DNA from: Massilia sp. YIM B02763
Lineage (GTDB): Bacteria; Pseudomonadota; Gammaproteobacteria; Burkholderiales; Burkholderiaceae_D
Direction: 5' to 3'
NCBI RefSeq assembly: GCF_030412015.1
Contig: NZ_JASNRD010000022.1
Coordinates: 1-64,000, forward strand
Length of the DNA stretch: 64,000 bases
In this document: piece by piece, positions 9,266-18,452 of the stretch
How positions within the stretch are numbered: the stretch's first letter is position 1
Layout: each line of letters begins with the position of its first letter
Notes under the pieces: model-generated
The model's database searches: none
What the model was told of the DNA's origin: nothing
What the model saw: the letters and a program-made list of their open reading frames with translations, nothing else
Made by a program: the position numbers and the translations under genes

Positions 9266-9475
9266 ATGGCTATCCAAACCGGCACCGTTAAATGGTTCAA
9301 CGATTCCAAGGGCTTCGGCTTCATCGCTCCCGATGCGGGCGGCGGCGACTTGTTCGCGCACTTCAAGGACATCCAGTCGGACGGCTTCAAGAGCCTGTCC
9401 GAGAACCAGCGCGTGTCGTTCGAACGCGCGCCGAGCCCCAAGGGCGAGAAGGCCAGCAACATCCGCGCGATCTGA
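9266..9475 (+). CDS. cold-shock domain protein (CspA family)
   Basis: A 69-residue single cold-shock domain. The RNA-binding motifs are KGFGFI (RNP1) and LFAHF (RNP2, with Leu-Phe-Ala in place of the usual Val-Phe-Val). The protein begins [15 protein letters not shown], the classic first two strands. It binds single-stranded RNA or DNA and acts as an RNA chaperone. The start is fixed by the domain boundary and the AAAGG site. Longer in-frame starts upstream would add non-homologous residues. Confidence 0.95.
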   Translation: MAIQTGTVKWFNDSKGFGFIAPDAGGGDLFAHFKDIQSDGFKSLSENQRVSFERAPSPKGEKASNIRAI

Positions 9476-9481
9476 TCGCCA

Positions 9482-9585
9482 GGCGCGGGACGGCCTGCAC
9501 CACGCAGATAGCGTGGGCGCGCCGGACGCGCCAGGCGCCGGACGGTCCGCACCACGCAGATAGCGCGGGCGCACCGGACGGCGCC
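9482..9585. repeat. two tandem copies of a 52-bp sequence behind the cold-shock gene
   Basis: Units 9482-9533 and 9534-9585 match with only a handful of differences. The shared core is CACCACGCAGATAGCG. The array lies in the 3' untranslated region between the csp stop and the downstream terminator, so it is probably transcribed. No coding function is apparent. Confidence 0.75.
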
Positions 9586-9630
9586 GCATGAACGACATGC
9601 TGCTGCGCACCGCAGCCGCGTGAACATGCG

Positions 9631-9659
9631 AAAAATCCCGCCACGCGCGGGCTTTTTTT
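9631..9659 (+). terminator. intrinsic terminator downstream of the cold-shock gene
   Basis: CCCGC and GCGGG pair around a 5-nt loop, followed by GC and a run of seven T residues. The A-run on the left gives it some bidirectional character. Confidence 0.8.
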
Positions 9660-9691
9660 CGTCCGTGCCCCCAGGAACCCAACCGTGCGCC

Positions 9692-9720
9692 TTGTACAGG
9701 TTGACAATGACCATTACATT
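9692..9720 (+). promoter_or_regulatory. sigma-70-type promoter of the HD/LuxR gene
   Basis: TTGTAC (9692-9697), a 17-bp spacer and TACATT (9715-9720). Transcription would start at about 9726-9728, essentially on the ATG at 9727, which would make the message leaderless. A TTGACA hexamer at 9701 has no partner at the right spacing. Confidence 0.5.
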
Positions 9721-9726
9721 AGGGCC

Positions 9727-11157
9727 ATGCAATCCGATGAAACCATCACCGTCGAAGATGCCGTGCAGGTGCTCGCCATGGTGGGCGACCTCAGCATGGG
9801 CCTGCCGCCCGATCACTCGATCCGCACGGCACGTTTGGCTGCGCGCCTGGCCGAGGAAAACGGCGACGGCGCCCTCGCCTGCACGAGCACGCGCATGGTC
9901 GCGCTGCTGCGCTGGTCCGGCAGCACGGCGACGGCCGTCGGGTTCTCGCAATTGCTGGGCGACGACGTCGGCGGGCGCCTCGCGATGGTCACGCGCACCC
10001 TGCCGAGCGACAACAACCTGAATTTTTCCAACGTCATGCCGCTGGCGCAGATGCAGTGCGAGGTGGCGGGCGACATCGCCGCCCTGCTCGCCCTGCCCGC
10101 CGACGTGGAAGAAAGCCTGCGCCACCTGTTCGGCAGCCACCACCGCGGCGACATGCAGGACGCGCTGTTCTCCCCCGCCATCCCGCGCGCCGTGTTTTAT
10201 GTGCGCCTGGCCGGCGACCTGGAAGTGCTGGCGCCGTCGCACGGCACGGCCGGTGCCCTGAAGCTGATCGGCGAACGCGCCGGCGTCAAATACCCGGCCT
10301 CGCTGGTGCAGCGTATCGCACCCCATGCCCAGGCCTGGCTCGACGCGCTCGAGGAGCCGTCCTGCGCCGCCGACTACGCGGGCCACGACCGGCGCGTGCC
10401 CTTGACCATCGTGTCCGACGTCATCGAACTGAAATTGCCCTGGCTGACCGGCTATTCGCGCCGCGTGGCGGCCCTGGCGCGGCGCGGCGCGGCGCTGGCC
10501 GGCATGCTGCCGCTGGAGGAGCGGCCGCTGGGACGCGCCGCCCTGCTGCACGGCATCGGCCGCGTGGCCGTGCCCAATATCGTGTGGGAACGCCCGGGCA
10601 AGCTCGATACCCGCGACTGGGAGCAAGTACGCAAGGTGCCGTTCTGGACGGCGCGCGCGGGCAACCAGGTGCCGGCGATCCAGGAGGAAGCGACGCTCGG
10701 CTCCTTCGCCTACGAACGGCTCGATGGCAGCGGCTATTTCCGCAAGGCGCGCGGCGAAGCGATGGGAATGCAGGAACGCATGCTGGCCGCCGCCGCGGCC
10801 TTCACGGCCATGTGCTCGCCGCGTCCTTGGCGTCCGGCGCATGGCGAGGCCGCCGCCGCCACCTTGATGACGGCGCAAGCGGCCGCTGGCCGCTTCGACC
10901 GGCGCGCGACGGAAGCCGTGATTGCCGCCGCGCGCGCCACGGCGCCGCCGGTCCCGCGCCGCAGCAGCCAGTTCACGGAACGCGAAATCGAAGTGCTGCG
11001 CCACATCAGCCAGGGAGAAACGAGCCGCGAGGCGGCGCGCGCCTTGCGCATCAGCCCGGCCAGCGTGCGCATGCACGTCGACAATATCTTCGACAAGCTG
11101 GACTCGACGTCGCGCCCCGCGATGACCTTGAAGGCGCTGGCGCGCGGGCTGCTCTGA
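9727..11157 (+). CDS. HD-domain (degenerate HD-GYP) protein with LuxR-type DNA-binding domain
   Basis: A 476-residue regulator. The middle carries the framework of an HD-GYP cyclic-di-GMP phosphodiesterase, but the key motifs are changed: the HD pair reads HG (LLHGIGR, H275-G276) and GYP reads GYF (336-338, in LDGSGYF), so catalysis is doubtful. The C-terminus (about 415-476) is a LuxR/GerE helix-turn-helix, starting FTEREIEVLRHISQG and containing ISPASVRMHVDNIFDKLDS. It probably senses a signal and binds DNA. The start is uncertain: ATG 9727 fits the promoter position but has no good ribosome binding site; GTG 9685 has an AGGA upstream but lies before the predicted promoter. The stop is 6 bp from the convergent pth stop. 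Confidence 0.8.
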   Translation: MQSDETITVEDAVQVLAMVGDLSMGLPPDHSIRTARLAARLAEENGDGALACTSTRMVALLRWSGSTATAVGFSQLLGDDVGGRLAMVTRTLPSDNNLNFSNVMPLAQMQCEVAGDIAALLALPADVEESLRHLFGSHHRGDMQDALFSPAIPRAVFYVRLAGDLEVLAPSHGTAGALKLIGERAGVKYPASLVQRIAPHAQAWLDALEEPSCAADYAGHDRRVPLTIVSDVIELKLPWLTGYSRRVAALARRGAALAGMLPLEERPLGRAALLHGIGRVAVPNIVWERPGKLDTRDWEQVRKVPFWTARAGNQVPAIQEEATLGSFAYERLDGSGYFRKARGEAMGMQERMLAAAAAFTAMCSPRPWRPAHGEAAAATLMTAQAAAGRFDRRATEAVIAAARATAPPVPRRSSQFTEREIEVLRHISQGETSREAARALRISPASVRMHVDNIFDKLDSTSRPAMTLKALARGLL

Positions 11158-11163
11158 CCCGAT

Positions 11164-11748
11164 TCAGTCCGTATGCAGCTGCATCGTCGCCGCATTCATC
11201 TTGCCCTCGCACACCATCGGGATGATGCGCAGCGCCTTGTCGATGGCTTCCTCGATCAGGGCCTGTTCCTCGCGGCGGGGACGGTGCAGCACGAAGTCGG
11301 CGACGGCTTGCTGCAGGTTCAGCGTGCGCGGGTGGCCGATGCCCAGGCGCAGGCGCCAGTAGTCCTGGGTGCCGAGGGCGGACGTGATGTCCTTCAGGCC
11401 GTTGTGGCCGCCGGACGAACCGCCGCGCTTGAGCTTGGCCGCACCCGGCGGCAGGTCGAGCTCGTCGTGGACGACGAGGATCTCCTCGGGCGCGATCTTG
11501 AAGAAGCGCGCCAGCGCGCCGACCGACTGGCCCGAGCGGTTCATGAAGGTCAACGGCTCCAGCAGCCAGGTGTCGTGGCCGCCGATCGACGTCTTGGCCA
11601 CCATGCCGTTGAAGCGCGACTCGCGCTGCAGGTGGCAGCCGGACAGCGAACGGGCGAGGTTGTCGACGAGCCAGAAACCGGCGTTGTGGCGGGTTTGTTC
11701 GTATTCCGGGCCGGGGTTGCCGAGGCCGACGATCAGGCGGATGTGCAT
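11164..11748 (-). CDS. pth: peptidyl-tRNA hydrolase
   Basis: A 194-residue enzyme that frees tRNA from prematurely released peptidyl-tRNA. The N-terminal [20 protein letters not shown] contains the catalytic His21; [14 protein letters not shown] and [11 protein letters not shown] are further family signatures. The ATG at 11748 is chosen because it begins directly at the conserved strand; an upstream in-frame start adds 37 unrelated residues. It follows rplY on the same strand, a common bacterial pairing, though a terminator lies between them. Confidence 0.96.
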   Translation of the reverse strand: MHIRLIVGLGNPGPEYEQTRHNAGFWLVDNLARSLSGCHLQRESRFNGMVAKTSIGGHDTWLLEPLTFMNRSGQSVGALARFFKIAPEEILVVHDELDLPPGAAKLKRGGSSGGHNGLKDITSALGTQDYWRLRLGIGHPRTLNLQQAVADFVLHRPRREEQALIEEAIDKALRIIPMVCEGKMNAATMQLHTD

Positions 11749-11894
11749 GGGGCGAGCAATCTGTACGTAAAACCAGATTATCGCGGAAACGACGGGATCG
11801 CGATATCCCGGCGCCCGCCCTCCTCTTGCTTGCTCGACGCGGGCGGCGGCCACGCTCAAGGGATTGACGCTGGGCTTGATCTAAAGAGGCAACA

Positions 11895-11927
11895 AAAAAC
11901 CCGCCGGACTCGCGTCGCGACGGGTTT
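11895..11927 (-). terminator. terminator between rplY and pth
   Basis: On the minus strand an AACCCG/CGGGTT stem with a GC-rich loop is followed by six T residues. It lies 39 bp after the rplY stop. Confidence 0.7.
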
Positions 11928-11965
11928 TCGTGCACTGCCCGGCAAGCCGGGCGGCAATGCAGGAA

Positions 11966-12553
11966 TTACTCTGCAGCGGTTTCGGCAGCAGCCGCGCCCG
12001 GCGGCACCGAAGCGGTGGCGACGGTCAGGTTCTGGCCGTGGGTCAGGGCGGTCACGCCTTCCGGCAGTTGCAGGTCGGACACGTGGATCGACGCACCGGC
12101 TTCCAGCTTCGACAGGTCGACATTGATGAACTCCGGCAGTTGGCCCGGCAGGCAGGACACTTCCAGTTCGTTCAGGACGTGCGACACGACGGCGCTGCTC
12201 AGCTTGACGGCCGGCGAGATCTCGGCGTTGACGAAGTGCAGGGTGACCTTGGTGTGGATCGGCTGCGAAGCGTCGACGCGCTGGAAATCAGCGTGCAGGA
12301 CCAGTTGCTTGTATGCGTGCATCTGGAAGTCGCGCAGCAGGACTTTTTGTGCCTTGCCGTCGATTTCCAGGTCCAGGATCGAACCGTGGAATGCTTCTTT
12401 TTTCAGCGAGTGGTACAGGGCGTTACCGTCCAGGGCGATCAGTTCCGGGGCGGCGGTGCCACCGTAGATGATGCCCGGGGTCTGGCCAGCTTTGCGCAGG
12501 CGGCGGCTCGCTCCGGTCCCCTGCAGCGTACGGGCAAATGCGACTACTTTCAT
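11966..12553 (-). CDS. rplY: 50S ribosomal protein L25 (CTC form)
   Basis: A 195-residue two-domain L25: an N-terminal 5S-rRNA-binding domain (about 1-95, [26 protein letters not shown]) and a C-terminal beta-barrel of the general-stress protein CTC type (100-180), ending in an Ala/Pro-rich tail. The Met at 12553 is preferred over one four codons upstream because MKV is the usual N-terminus. It follows prs on the same strand, an order common in beta- and gammaproteobacteria. Confidence 0.95.
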   Translation of the reverse strand: MKVVAFARTLQGTGASRRLRKAGQTPGIIYGGTAAPELIALDGNALYHSLKKEAFHGSILDLEIDGKAQKVLLRDFQMHAYKQLVLHADFQRVDASQPIHTKVTLHFVNAEISPAVKLSSAVVSHVLNELEVSCLPGQLPEFINVDLSKLEAGASIHVSDLQLPEGVTALTHGQNLTVATASVPPGAAAAETAAE

Positions 12554-12643
12554 GTGATACTCCAAGAGTAATGGGCCCGAATGCCGGCTTGAACCGGCCC
12601 GGTAGCCCGGGTTTGGAGGTCCCCGCGACCAGGGACTTCCGTG

Positions 12644-12663
12644 AAAAGAGCGCTCGCGCGCTC
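12644..12663 (-). terminator. weak terminator-like hairpin between prs and rplY
   Basis: On the minus strand GAGCGC-GCGA-GCGCTC is followed by TTTT. The T-run is short, so termination may be partial. It lies between the REPIN-like repeat and rplY. Confidence 0.35.
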
Positions 12664-12701
12664 AAGAAATGCCTAAACGTCGTTCTCGGCATTGCCGAAA
12701 A

Positions 12702-12787
12702 CGACTCCCCGCGCAGGCGGGGATCCAAGTTCTGCATGCGTTTCGATGACGCTTGCAACATTGGATCCCCGCCTGCGCGGGGACGAC
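12702..12787. repeat. REPIN-like palindromic repeat, copy B
   Basis: Outer arms read CCCCGCGCAGGCGGGGATCCAA and its complement, around a loop of about 30 nt. Each arm contains its own dyad (CCCCGC-GCAG-GCGGGG type). It lies 10 bp behind the prs stop. It carries GGATCC where copies A, D and E have GGACCC or GGGCCC, a change compensated in both arms. Confidence 0.85.
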
Positions 12788-12797
12788 GCCTTAATAT

Positions 12798-13748
12798 TTA
12801 GTCGACGAACAGCGAGATGACCGAGTCACCCTTCACGATACGCTTGAAGGTTTCGGCCAGCAGCGGTGCCGAGGTCAGCTGGCGGATCTTGCCGCAAGCC
12901 TGGCCAGCCGGGCTCAGCGGGATCGTGTCGGTCACGACCAGTTCGTCCAGCGGCGAGCTGGCGATGCGGTCGATGGCCGGGCCGGACAGGACCGGGTGCG
13001 TGCAGTACGCGACGACTTTCTTGGCGCCGCGTTCCTTGAGGACTTCGGCGGCCTTGCACAGCGTGCCGGCGGTGTCGACCATGTCGTCCATGATCACGCA
13101 GTTGCGGCCTTCGACTTCGCCGATGATGTTCATGACTTCCGACACGTTCGCCTTCGGGCGGCGCTTGTCGATGATCGCCAGGTCGCAGCCGAGACGCTTG
13201 GCCAGCGCGCGGGCGCGGACCACGCCGCCGACGTCCGGCGACACGACCAGCAGGTCGTCGTAGTTCTTGCGCTGCAGGTCGCCCAGCAGGATCGGCGATG
13301 CGTAGATATTGTCGACCGGGATGTCGAAGAAGCCCTGGATCTGGTCAGCGTGCAGGTCCATGATCAGGACGCGCTCGACACCAGCCTGTTGCAGCATGTT
13401 CGCCACCACCTTGGCCGAGATCGCCACGCGGGCGGAACGCGGGCGGCGGTCCTGGCGGGCATAGCCGAAGTACGGAATCGCCGCGGTGATGCGGCCTGCC
13501 GATGCGCGCTTGAGAGCGTCGACCATCAGCATGATTTCCATGAGGCTGTCGTTGGTGGGAGCGCAGGTCGATTGCAGAACGAAGACGTCCTTGCCACGAA
13601 CGTTCTCGTTGATTTCGACCATGACTTCGCCGTCGGAGAACTTCGAGACCACGGCCTTACCGAGAGGAATGCCGAGGCTTTTTGCGACCCCTTCTGCTAG
13701 CGCCGGATTGGCATTGCCGGTAAAAACCATCAGGTTTTCGTAAGCCAT
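12798..13748 (-). CDS. prs: ribose-phosphate pyrophosphokinase
   Basis: A 316-residue PRPP synthetase, which transfers pyrophosphate from ATP to ribose-5-phosphate to feed purine, pyrimidine, histidine and tryptophan synthesis. Visible motifs are [17 protein letters not shown] (metal and ATP site), [15 protein letters not shown] (flexible catalytic region) and the PRPP loop [10 protein letters not shown]. Length matches the bacterial class I enzymes. It sits between tRNA-Gln and rplY on the same strand. Confidence 0.97.
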   Translation of the reverse strand: MAYENLMVFTGNANPALAEGVAKSLGIPLGKAVVSKFSDGEVMVEINENVRGKDVFVLQSTCAPTNDSLMEIMLMVDALKRASAGRITAAIPYFGYARQDRRPRSARVAISAKVVANMLQQAGVERVLIMDLHADQIQGFFDIPVDNIYASPILLGDLQRKNYDDLLVVSPDVGGVVRARALAKRLGCDLAIIDKRRPKANVSEVMNIIGEVEGRNCVIMDDMVDTAGTLCKAAEVLKERGAKKVVAYCTHPVLSGPAIDRIASSPLDELVVTDTIPLSPAGQACGKIRQLTSAPLLAETFKRIVKGDSVISLFVD

Positions 13749-13815
13749 GGGAGTCCCAGAAGAGTAATGAAAAATCTTGAAAAGGCGCTAATGCAAGAAG
13801 ACTAACGCGGAACCA

Positions 13816-13842
13816 CAAAAAAAATGGGCCGCTCTCGGCGGC
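13816..13842 (-). terminator. terminator of the ispE/tRNA-Gln transcript
   Basis: On the minus strand GCCGC-CGAGA-GCGGC is followed by CCCA and eight T residues. It lies about 65 bp downstream of tRNA-Gln and upstream of prs. Confidence 0.75.
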
Positions 13843-13908
13843 TCCACTTCTGCTGCCTGCTGGAGCGTTTGGCATCAACAGCTCAGGCATTGAAACTCAT
13901 TGAAACTT

Positions 13909-13985
13909 TGGCAGGGGAACAAGGATTCGAACCTTGGAATGCCGGAATCAAAATCCGGTGCCTTAACCAACTTGGCGATTCCCCT
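13909..13985 (-). tRNA. tRNA-Gln (anticodon TTG)
   Basis: 77 nt folding as a full cloverleaf: acceptor AGGGGAA with TTCCCCT, D-stem GCC/GGC, anticodon stem CCGGA/TCCGG with loop TTTTGAT giving TTG, variable loop CATTC, T-arm CAAGG-TTCGAAT-CCTTG, discriminator G and an encoded CCA end. It lies between ispE and prs, the usual betaproteobacterial position. Confidence 0.97.
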
Positions 13986-14059
13986 ACACTGAAACTTGTC
14001 AGCTTGTCGCTGCCCCCGACTATTATATCGTGTTGCGCATCGACAGGCAAGATTTTATT

Positions 14060-14959
14060 CTACAACTCGTTGATTTGCAAGAGCGTTTTCATCGGATGTT
14101 TCGTCAGCGCCTTGGCTTTCCATGCTTTCCACCGCACCGGCACTTGCTTCAGTACCTGCTCGGCTTCCTGCTCGCTGGAAAACGCGCAAAACACACACGC
14201 TCCGGAACCAGTCATCCTGGCCGCTCCGTGCTGCCCCAACCATTCGACCGCCTCTGCTACCGGCGGGAACAGGCGGGCTGCCACGTCCTGCAAATCATTT
14301 TTCCCGAAGCCAATCAAACCTTGCGATTCGATCTGCCCCCTGGAAAAGTCCGCTATTGTGATGGGTTTCGAATCTCTTGTCAAATCGTCCGCCGTAAAAA
14401 TTGCAACGGTGGGCACGGCGACGCCCGGCTCGACCACGACATACCACACGTCCGGCCCCGCCACCGCCTGCAATTCCTCGCCCACGCCCTCGGCGAACGC
14501 CGTCTCGCCGAACAGGAAGAACGGGATGTCGGCACCCAGCGGCAAGCCCAGCGCCATCAGTTCCGCCGTGCTCAAGCCGGCCTGCCACAGGTGGTTCGCG
14601 GCCATCAACGCCGTGGCCGCATCGGACGAGCCGCCGCCCAGGCCGCCGCCCATGGGAAGGCGCTTGTCGATGGCGACGTCGATGCCGCGCGGCAGGCGGC
14701 CGTGGCGCCGTTCGTACTCGGCCTGCAGCGCATGGAGGGCGCGCACGATCAGGTCCTGCTCCTGCGGGACGCCGGGCACGTCGCTCGTGCGCACGATCCG
14801 TTCGTCGCCGCGCAGGTCGAAGTGCAGCGTGTCGCCGTGGTCGACGAGTTGAAACACGGATTGCAGCAGGTGGTAGCCGTCCGGACGCCGGCCCGTCACA
14901 TGCAGGAACAGGTTCAGCTTGGCCGGAGCCGGACAGTCGTGCAGGAAAGATTGCGCCAC
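14060..14959 (-). CDS. ispE: 4-diphosphocytidyl-2-C-methyl-D-erythritol kinase
   Basis: A GHMP kinase of 299 residues that phosphorylates CDP-methylerythritol in the MEP isoprenoid pathway. Motif 1 is [12 protein letters not shown], the glycine-rich ATP loop is [15 protein letters not shown], and motif 3 is MTGSGACVF. The start is one of two GTG codons: 14965 overlaps the lolB stop as GTGA, while 14959 (MAQSF) is better spaced from the GGTGGAG ribosome binding site and is used here. Overlap with lolB implies cotranscription. Confidence 0.94.
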   Translation of the reverse strand: MAQSFLHDCPAPAKLNLFLHVTGRRPDGYHLLQSVFQLVDHGDTLHFDLRGDERIVRTSDVPGVPQEQDLIVRALHALQAEYERRHGRLPRGIDVAIDKRLPMGGGLGGGSSDAATALMAANHLWQAGLSTAELMALGLPLGADIPFFLFGETAFAEGVGEELQAVAGPDVWYVVVEPGVAVPTVAIFTADDLTRDSKPITIADFSRGQIESQGLIGFGKNDLQDVAARLFPPVAEAVEWLGQHGAARMTGSGACVFCAFSSEQEAEQVLKQVPVRWKAWKAKALTKHPMKTLLQINEL

Positions 14960-14961
14960 GT

Positions 14962-15579
14962 TCACTCCACCGGATCCACGACGATATTGATCGACAGCTC
15001 TTCCGCGTTCGCCGTCGCGCTGCGCGAGGCGCGGATAATGCGCGGGAACGCACCGTTCGAGCCCTTCGGCCCGTCCTGCCATTCGGCGAAGCGCAAATTC
15101 CAGCCGTCGTTCGTGAACACGGTGTTATTGGCGGGCGAAGCGGCCAGCCGCTTGCCGCTTGCATCCGTCGCGTAGCCCTGCAGCCAGTCGGCCAGGCCGG
15201 CCACGGGCAGCGACCACCCCAGCGCCTGGCGCGTGAGGCCGTCGATGTCCTTGTCGGTGCGCGGGGCATGGCCGGACTGGGTCAGCGTGGCCGATTGCGG
15301 CGTCACGGTGATCCGGGCGACGGTCTGGCCCAGCTGCGAATTCAGGGCGACGTCGATCTGGCCCGGGCGCTGGGTCCAGGTGAAGTTGCCGTTGATGCCT
15401 TGCGGCTGGCCTTCCTTCTGGTACGTCACGGCCAGGCGGCCGGACAGGTCGATCGTGTCGTGGTAGGCGACGGCGGCGGCGTTCGGATTGGACAGGTGGG
15501 CGCTGCCGGTGGCGCAGCCGGCCAGGACTGCACTCAGGGCAAGGATGGGAAGGAGGCGGAGTGAACGGTAATTCGGCAT
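14962..15579 (-). CDS. lolB: outer-membrane lipoprotein receptor LolB
   Basis: A 205-residue lipoprotein with lipobox LAGC (Cys22). It accepts lipoproteins from LolA and inserts them into the outer membrane. The segment [20 protein letters not shown] followed by GNFTWTQ is the conserved first strands of the LolB fold, and [17 protein letters not shown] is the other conserved block. Position directly before ispE is the standard arrangement and supports the call. A terminator separates it from the upstream TPR gene. Confidence 0.93.
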   Translation of the reverse strand: MPNYRSLRLLPILALSAVLAGCATGSAHLSNPNAAAVAYHDTIDLSGRLAVTYQKEGQPQGINGNFTWTQRPGQIDVALNSQLGQTVARITVTPQSATLTQSGHAPRTDKDIDGLTRQALGWSLPVAGLADWLQGYATDASGKRLAASPANNTVFTNDGWNLRFAEWQDGPKGSNGAFPRIIRASRSATANAEELSINIVVDPVE

Positions 15580-15599
15580 CGTCGGATCGGTGTCGGAAA

Positions 15600-15626
15600 C
15601 AAAAAACCGGCGGACGAGCCGCCGGT
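15600..15626 (-). terminator. terminator of the TPR lipoprotein gene
   Basis: ACCGGCGG-5 nt-CCGCCGGT stem followed on the minus strand by six T residues. It lies 24 bp after the TPR gene stop and 20 bp before lolB. Confidence 0.85.
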
Positions 15627-15649
15627 CCGGTTGCTGGATTTACATTATT

Positions 15650-17452
15650 TCATAAGGACACACGCAAGCGCGCCAGCGTCGTCTTCAGCGCCTCGTTCTT
15701 CGCATCCTTGGTCCGGGCCTCGCGCCACAGCTTGCGCGCCTCGTCCTGCTCGCCCTTCTTCCACAGCACTTCGCCCAGGTGGACGGCGATTTCCGGATCG
15801 CTGCGCACGGCATAGGCCTTGCGCAACTGGGCTTCGGCCGCATCCAGGTTGCCCATGCGGTATTCCACCCAGCCCATGCTGTCCATGATGAAGGGATCGT
15901 TCGGCGCCATGCCGAGGGCCTTCTCGACCAATTGGCGCGCTTCCTTCAGGCGCACGTTGCGGTCGGCCAGCGAATAGCCGAGGGCGTTGTAGGCGTGCTG
16001 GTTGTCGGGCGCGTTGGCGATCACCTTGCGCAGCGATTTTTCCATCACGTCCGTCTTGCCCACGCGCTCGGCCGTCAGCGCGAAGTCGTACAGGAAGTCC
16101 ATATTGTCCGGGAAGCGTTTCGTGCCCTGCTCCATCAGCCGGTAGGCTTCCTGCTCCTTGCCGGCGTCGCGCAGGATCTGCGCCTCGACCAGCAGGATCT
16201 GGGCTTGCTGGGCCTTGTCCTCCGTCTGCAGCGTGGCCAGGTGCTTGCGCGCCCCCGGCACGTCGCCGGCCTTGGCGATCAATTGCGCGCGGCGCAGCTC
16301 GGCGCCGAACTGGATCTTCTCGTCGCCGCTGTCCAGGCGCGACAGCCAGTCCTGGGCGGCCTGGTAGTCGCCGCGCTCTTCCGCCAGCTGGGACAGGATC
16401 AGCACGGCCTTGGACGCGTCGCGCTCCTCTTCCGGCGCGCGTTCCATCACGTCGACGAAGCGTGTCAGGTAGCCTTCCGCGCCCTTGTTGTCGTTCATCT
16501 GCATCGACAGCACGCCCAGCGCGTACAGGACGCCGGGATTGTCCGGCTGGGCCTTGTCCAGCGCGATGAATTCGCGGCGCGCGGCCTCGAACTGCTTGCT
16601 GTCGACGAGCAGGCGCGCATAGGCCGTACGTACTTCGCGCGAATCCGGGTGGGCGTCGAGGAATTGCTTCAGGATGCCGATGGCCTGGCCGTCGTCCTCG
16701 CTGACCTGGGCCAGCGTCAGCACGGCGATCTCGGAATCCGGCTTGATCTGCAGGGCGGCGCGCGCCTCGCGCTGGGCATCGGCCTTGGCGCCGCGCGCCA
16801 GCGCCGTCTGCGCGAGCACGACGTGCGCTTCCATCGTGTTGCCGTAGGGCTTGACCAGGCGCTCGATCATCGCGATGCCGGCGTCCTTGTCCTTGGCGCG
16901 CATCAGCAGCTGCTGCATCTGGAACATCACGAGGCCGCGCGCGCCGGGCGTCGCCTCGGCCAGGCGCTGCTGCAGGATTTTTTCCGCTTCGCCGAGGTTG
17001 TCGGACAGGATGACCAGCCCCAGATAGTACTGGCTGGCCTCTTCGGAGTGCGGCGAGAACTCGCGCCACAGGCGCACGGCGGCGAGCGCGTCCTCGGCCT
17101 GCTTGGCCGACAGCGCCATCTCGGCGGCGCGCTTGGCCAGGCGCGGATCGCGGGTCTGCTGGGCCAGGCTCAGCAGGGTCAGGTAGGGGCCTTGCCAATC
17201 GCCATTCTTGAACGCCATCTCAGCCTGCATCAGCTGGGTCATCATGGTGCTCGTCATGGCGACGTTCGGGATGTTTTCCTCCGACTTGGCCTCGTCCGGG
17301 GCTTCGCCCGCCTGTGCCTTGCGCTGCGCTTCGGCGGCGAGCAGGGGTTGGTCCGAGTCCGGGGCGGGCTGCTGCTTGGGCGCCACAGCACAGGCCGACA
17401 GCAGCGCAGAGAGGGTTACAATGGCGAAAGCGTTTTTCAAGGCAAGTCCCAA
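15650..17452 (-). CDS. TPR-repeat lipoprotein
   Basis: A 600-residue protein with a lipobox (LSAC, Cys21), a disordered Ala/Glu/Gln-rich stretch (22-65) and then an almost continuous array of tetratricopeptide helices to the C-terminus. The clearest TPR pairs are near the end, for example AYNALGYSLADRNVRLKEA and MDSMGWVEYRMGNLDAAEAQ. TPR arrays are protein-binding scaffolds; here it would face the periplasm from a membrane. It is commonly found next to lolB and divergent from mutM, as here. The partner is unknown. Confidence 0.88.
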   Translation of the reverse strand: MGLALKNAFAIVTLSALLSACAVAPKQQPAPDSDQPLLAAEAQRKAQAGEAPDEAKSEENIPNVAMTSTMMTQLMQAEMAFKNGDWQGPYLTLLSLAQQTRDPRLAKRAAEMALSAKQAEDALAAVRLWREFSPHSEEASQYYLGLVILSDNLGEAEKILQQRLAEATPGARGLVMFQMQQLLMRAKDKDAGIAMIERLVKPYGNTMEAHVVLAQTALARGAKADAQREARAALQIKPDSEIAVLTLAQVSEDDGQAIGILKQFLDAHPDSREVRTAYARLLVDSKQFEAARREFIALDKAQPDNPGVLYALGVLSMQMNDNKGAEGYLTRFVDVMERAPEEERDASKAVLILSQLAEERGDYQAAQDWLSRLDSGDEKIQFGAELRRAQLIAKAGDVPGARKHLATLQTEDKAQQAQILLVEAQILRDAGKEQEAYRLMEQGTKRFPDNMDFLYDFALTAERVGKTDVMEKSLRKVIANAPDNQHAYNALGYSLADRNVRLKEARQLVEKALGMAPNDPFIMDSMGWVEYRMGNLDAAEAQLRKAYAVRSDPEIAVHLGEVLWKKGEQDEARKLWREARTKDAKNEALKTTLARLRVSL

Positions 17453-17543
17453 TCAAATCGATGGACCGATTCTACGCCGAACGCCCTTCCCGCGTGCGCC
17501 CCTGCAACACGAATTTACATTGCACTTATATTCCTAAATCTTC

Positions 17544-18377
17544 ATGCCTGAATTACCGGAAGTAGAAGTCACACGGCGCGGGGTCGCGCCGCACCTGGAA
17601 GACCGCATCGTCGAACAAGTCATCCTGCGCCGCGAAGGCCTGCGCTGGCCCTTCCCGCCCGCACTGCCGGCGCTGCTGGAAGGGCGCCGCATCCTGGGCA
17701 CGGGCCGGCGCGGCAAATACCTGCTGCTGAACTTCGAGCACGGCACGCTGATCGTCCACCTGGGCATGTCCGGCCACCTGCGCGTGCTGCCCGAAGGGAT
17801 CGAGCTCAAGAAGCACGACCACTTCGACCTCGTCGTGCGCGGCCCGGAAGGCCGGCGCGTGCTGCGCCTGCACGATCCGCGCCGCTTCGGCGCCGTGCTG
17901 TGGCACGGCCACGACGACGGCGACCTGGACGAGCACATCCTGCTGCGCGGCCTCGGCGTCGAACCGCTGGAAGACAAGTTTTCGGGCGAGCTGCTGTGGC
18001 GCGCCACGCGCAAGCGCAACGCGCCCATCAAGCAGGTGCTGCTGGCCGGCGACATCGTCGTCGGGGTCGGCAATATCTACGCCTGCGAAAGCCTGTTCCG
18101 CGCCGGGATCAATCCGAAGACGCCGGCCGGTCGCATCAGCCGGGCGCGCTACGACAAGCTGGCCGAGGCCATCCGCGAGATCCTGGCCGCCGCGATCGTG
18201 CAGGGAGGCAGTACCTTGCGTGACTTTATTGCAGTAAATGGTCAATCCGGATATTTCCAGCAGACATATTTCGTCTATGATCGTGCTGGAGTGCCTTGCC
18301 GCCAGTGCAACGCGCCGGTCCGCCAGATCAAGCAGGGCCAGCGTTCCACGTTTTATTGCGCGACCTGCCAGCGGTAA
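17544..18377 (+). CDS. mutM: formamidopyrimidine-DNA glycosylase
   Basis: A 277-residue bifunctional glycosylase/AP lyase that removes 8-oxoguanine and formamidopyrimidines from DNA. The N-terminus PELPEVEV carries the catalytic Pro and Glu, the H2TH domain contains [16 protein letters not shown], and the C-terminus has a zinc finger of the form C-x2-C-x16-C-x2-C (CRQC to CATC). The gene is followed, after a GTPase gene, by mutY, the other half of the GO repair system. Confidence 0.97.
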   Translation: MPELPEVEVTRRGVAPHLEDRIVEQVILRREGLRWPFPPALPALLEGRRILGTGRRGKYLLLNFEHGTLIVHLGMSGHLRVLPEGIELKKHDHFDLVVRGPEGRRVLRLHDPRRFGAVLWHGHDDGDLDEHILLRGLGVEPLEDKFSGELLWRATRKRNAPIKQVLLAGDIVVGVGNIYACESLFRAGINPKTPAGRISRARYDKLAEAIREILAAAIVQGGSTLRDFIAVNGQSGYFQQTYFVYDRAGVPCRQCNAPVRQIKQGQRSTFYCATCQR

Positions 18378-18452
18378 GCTCCAAGAGCGAGAGAGAACGC
18401 GCCGACAGTGCGCGCCATGCCTATGACGCGGACAGCGCGCGAAAGCGGGACC

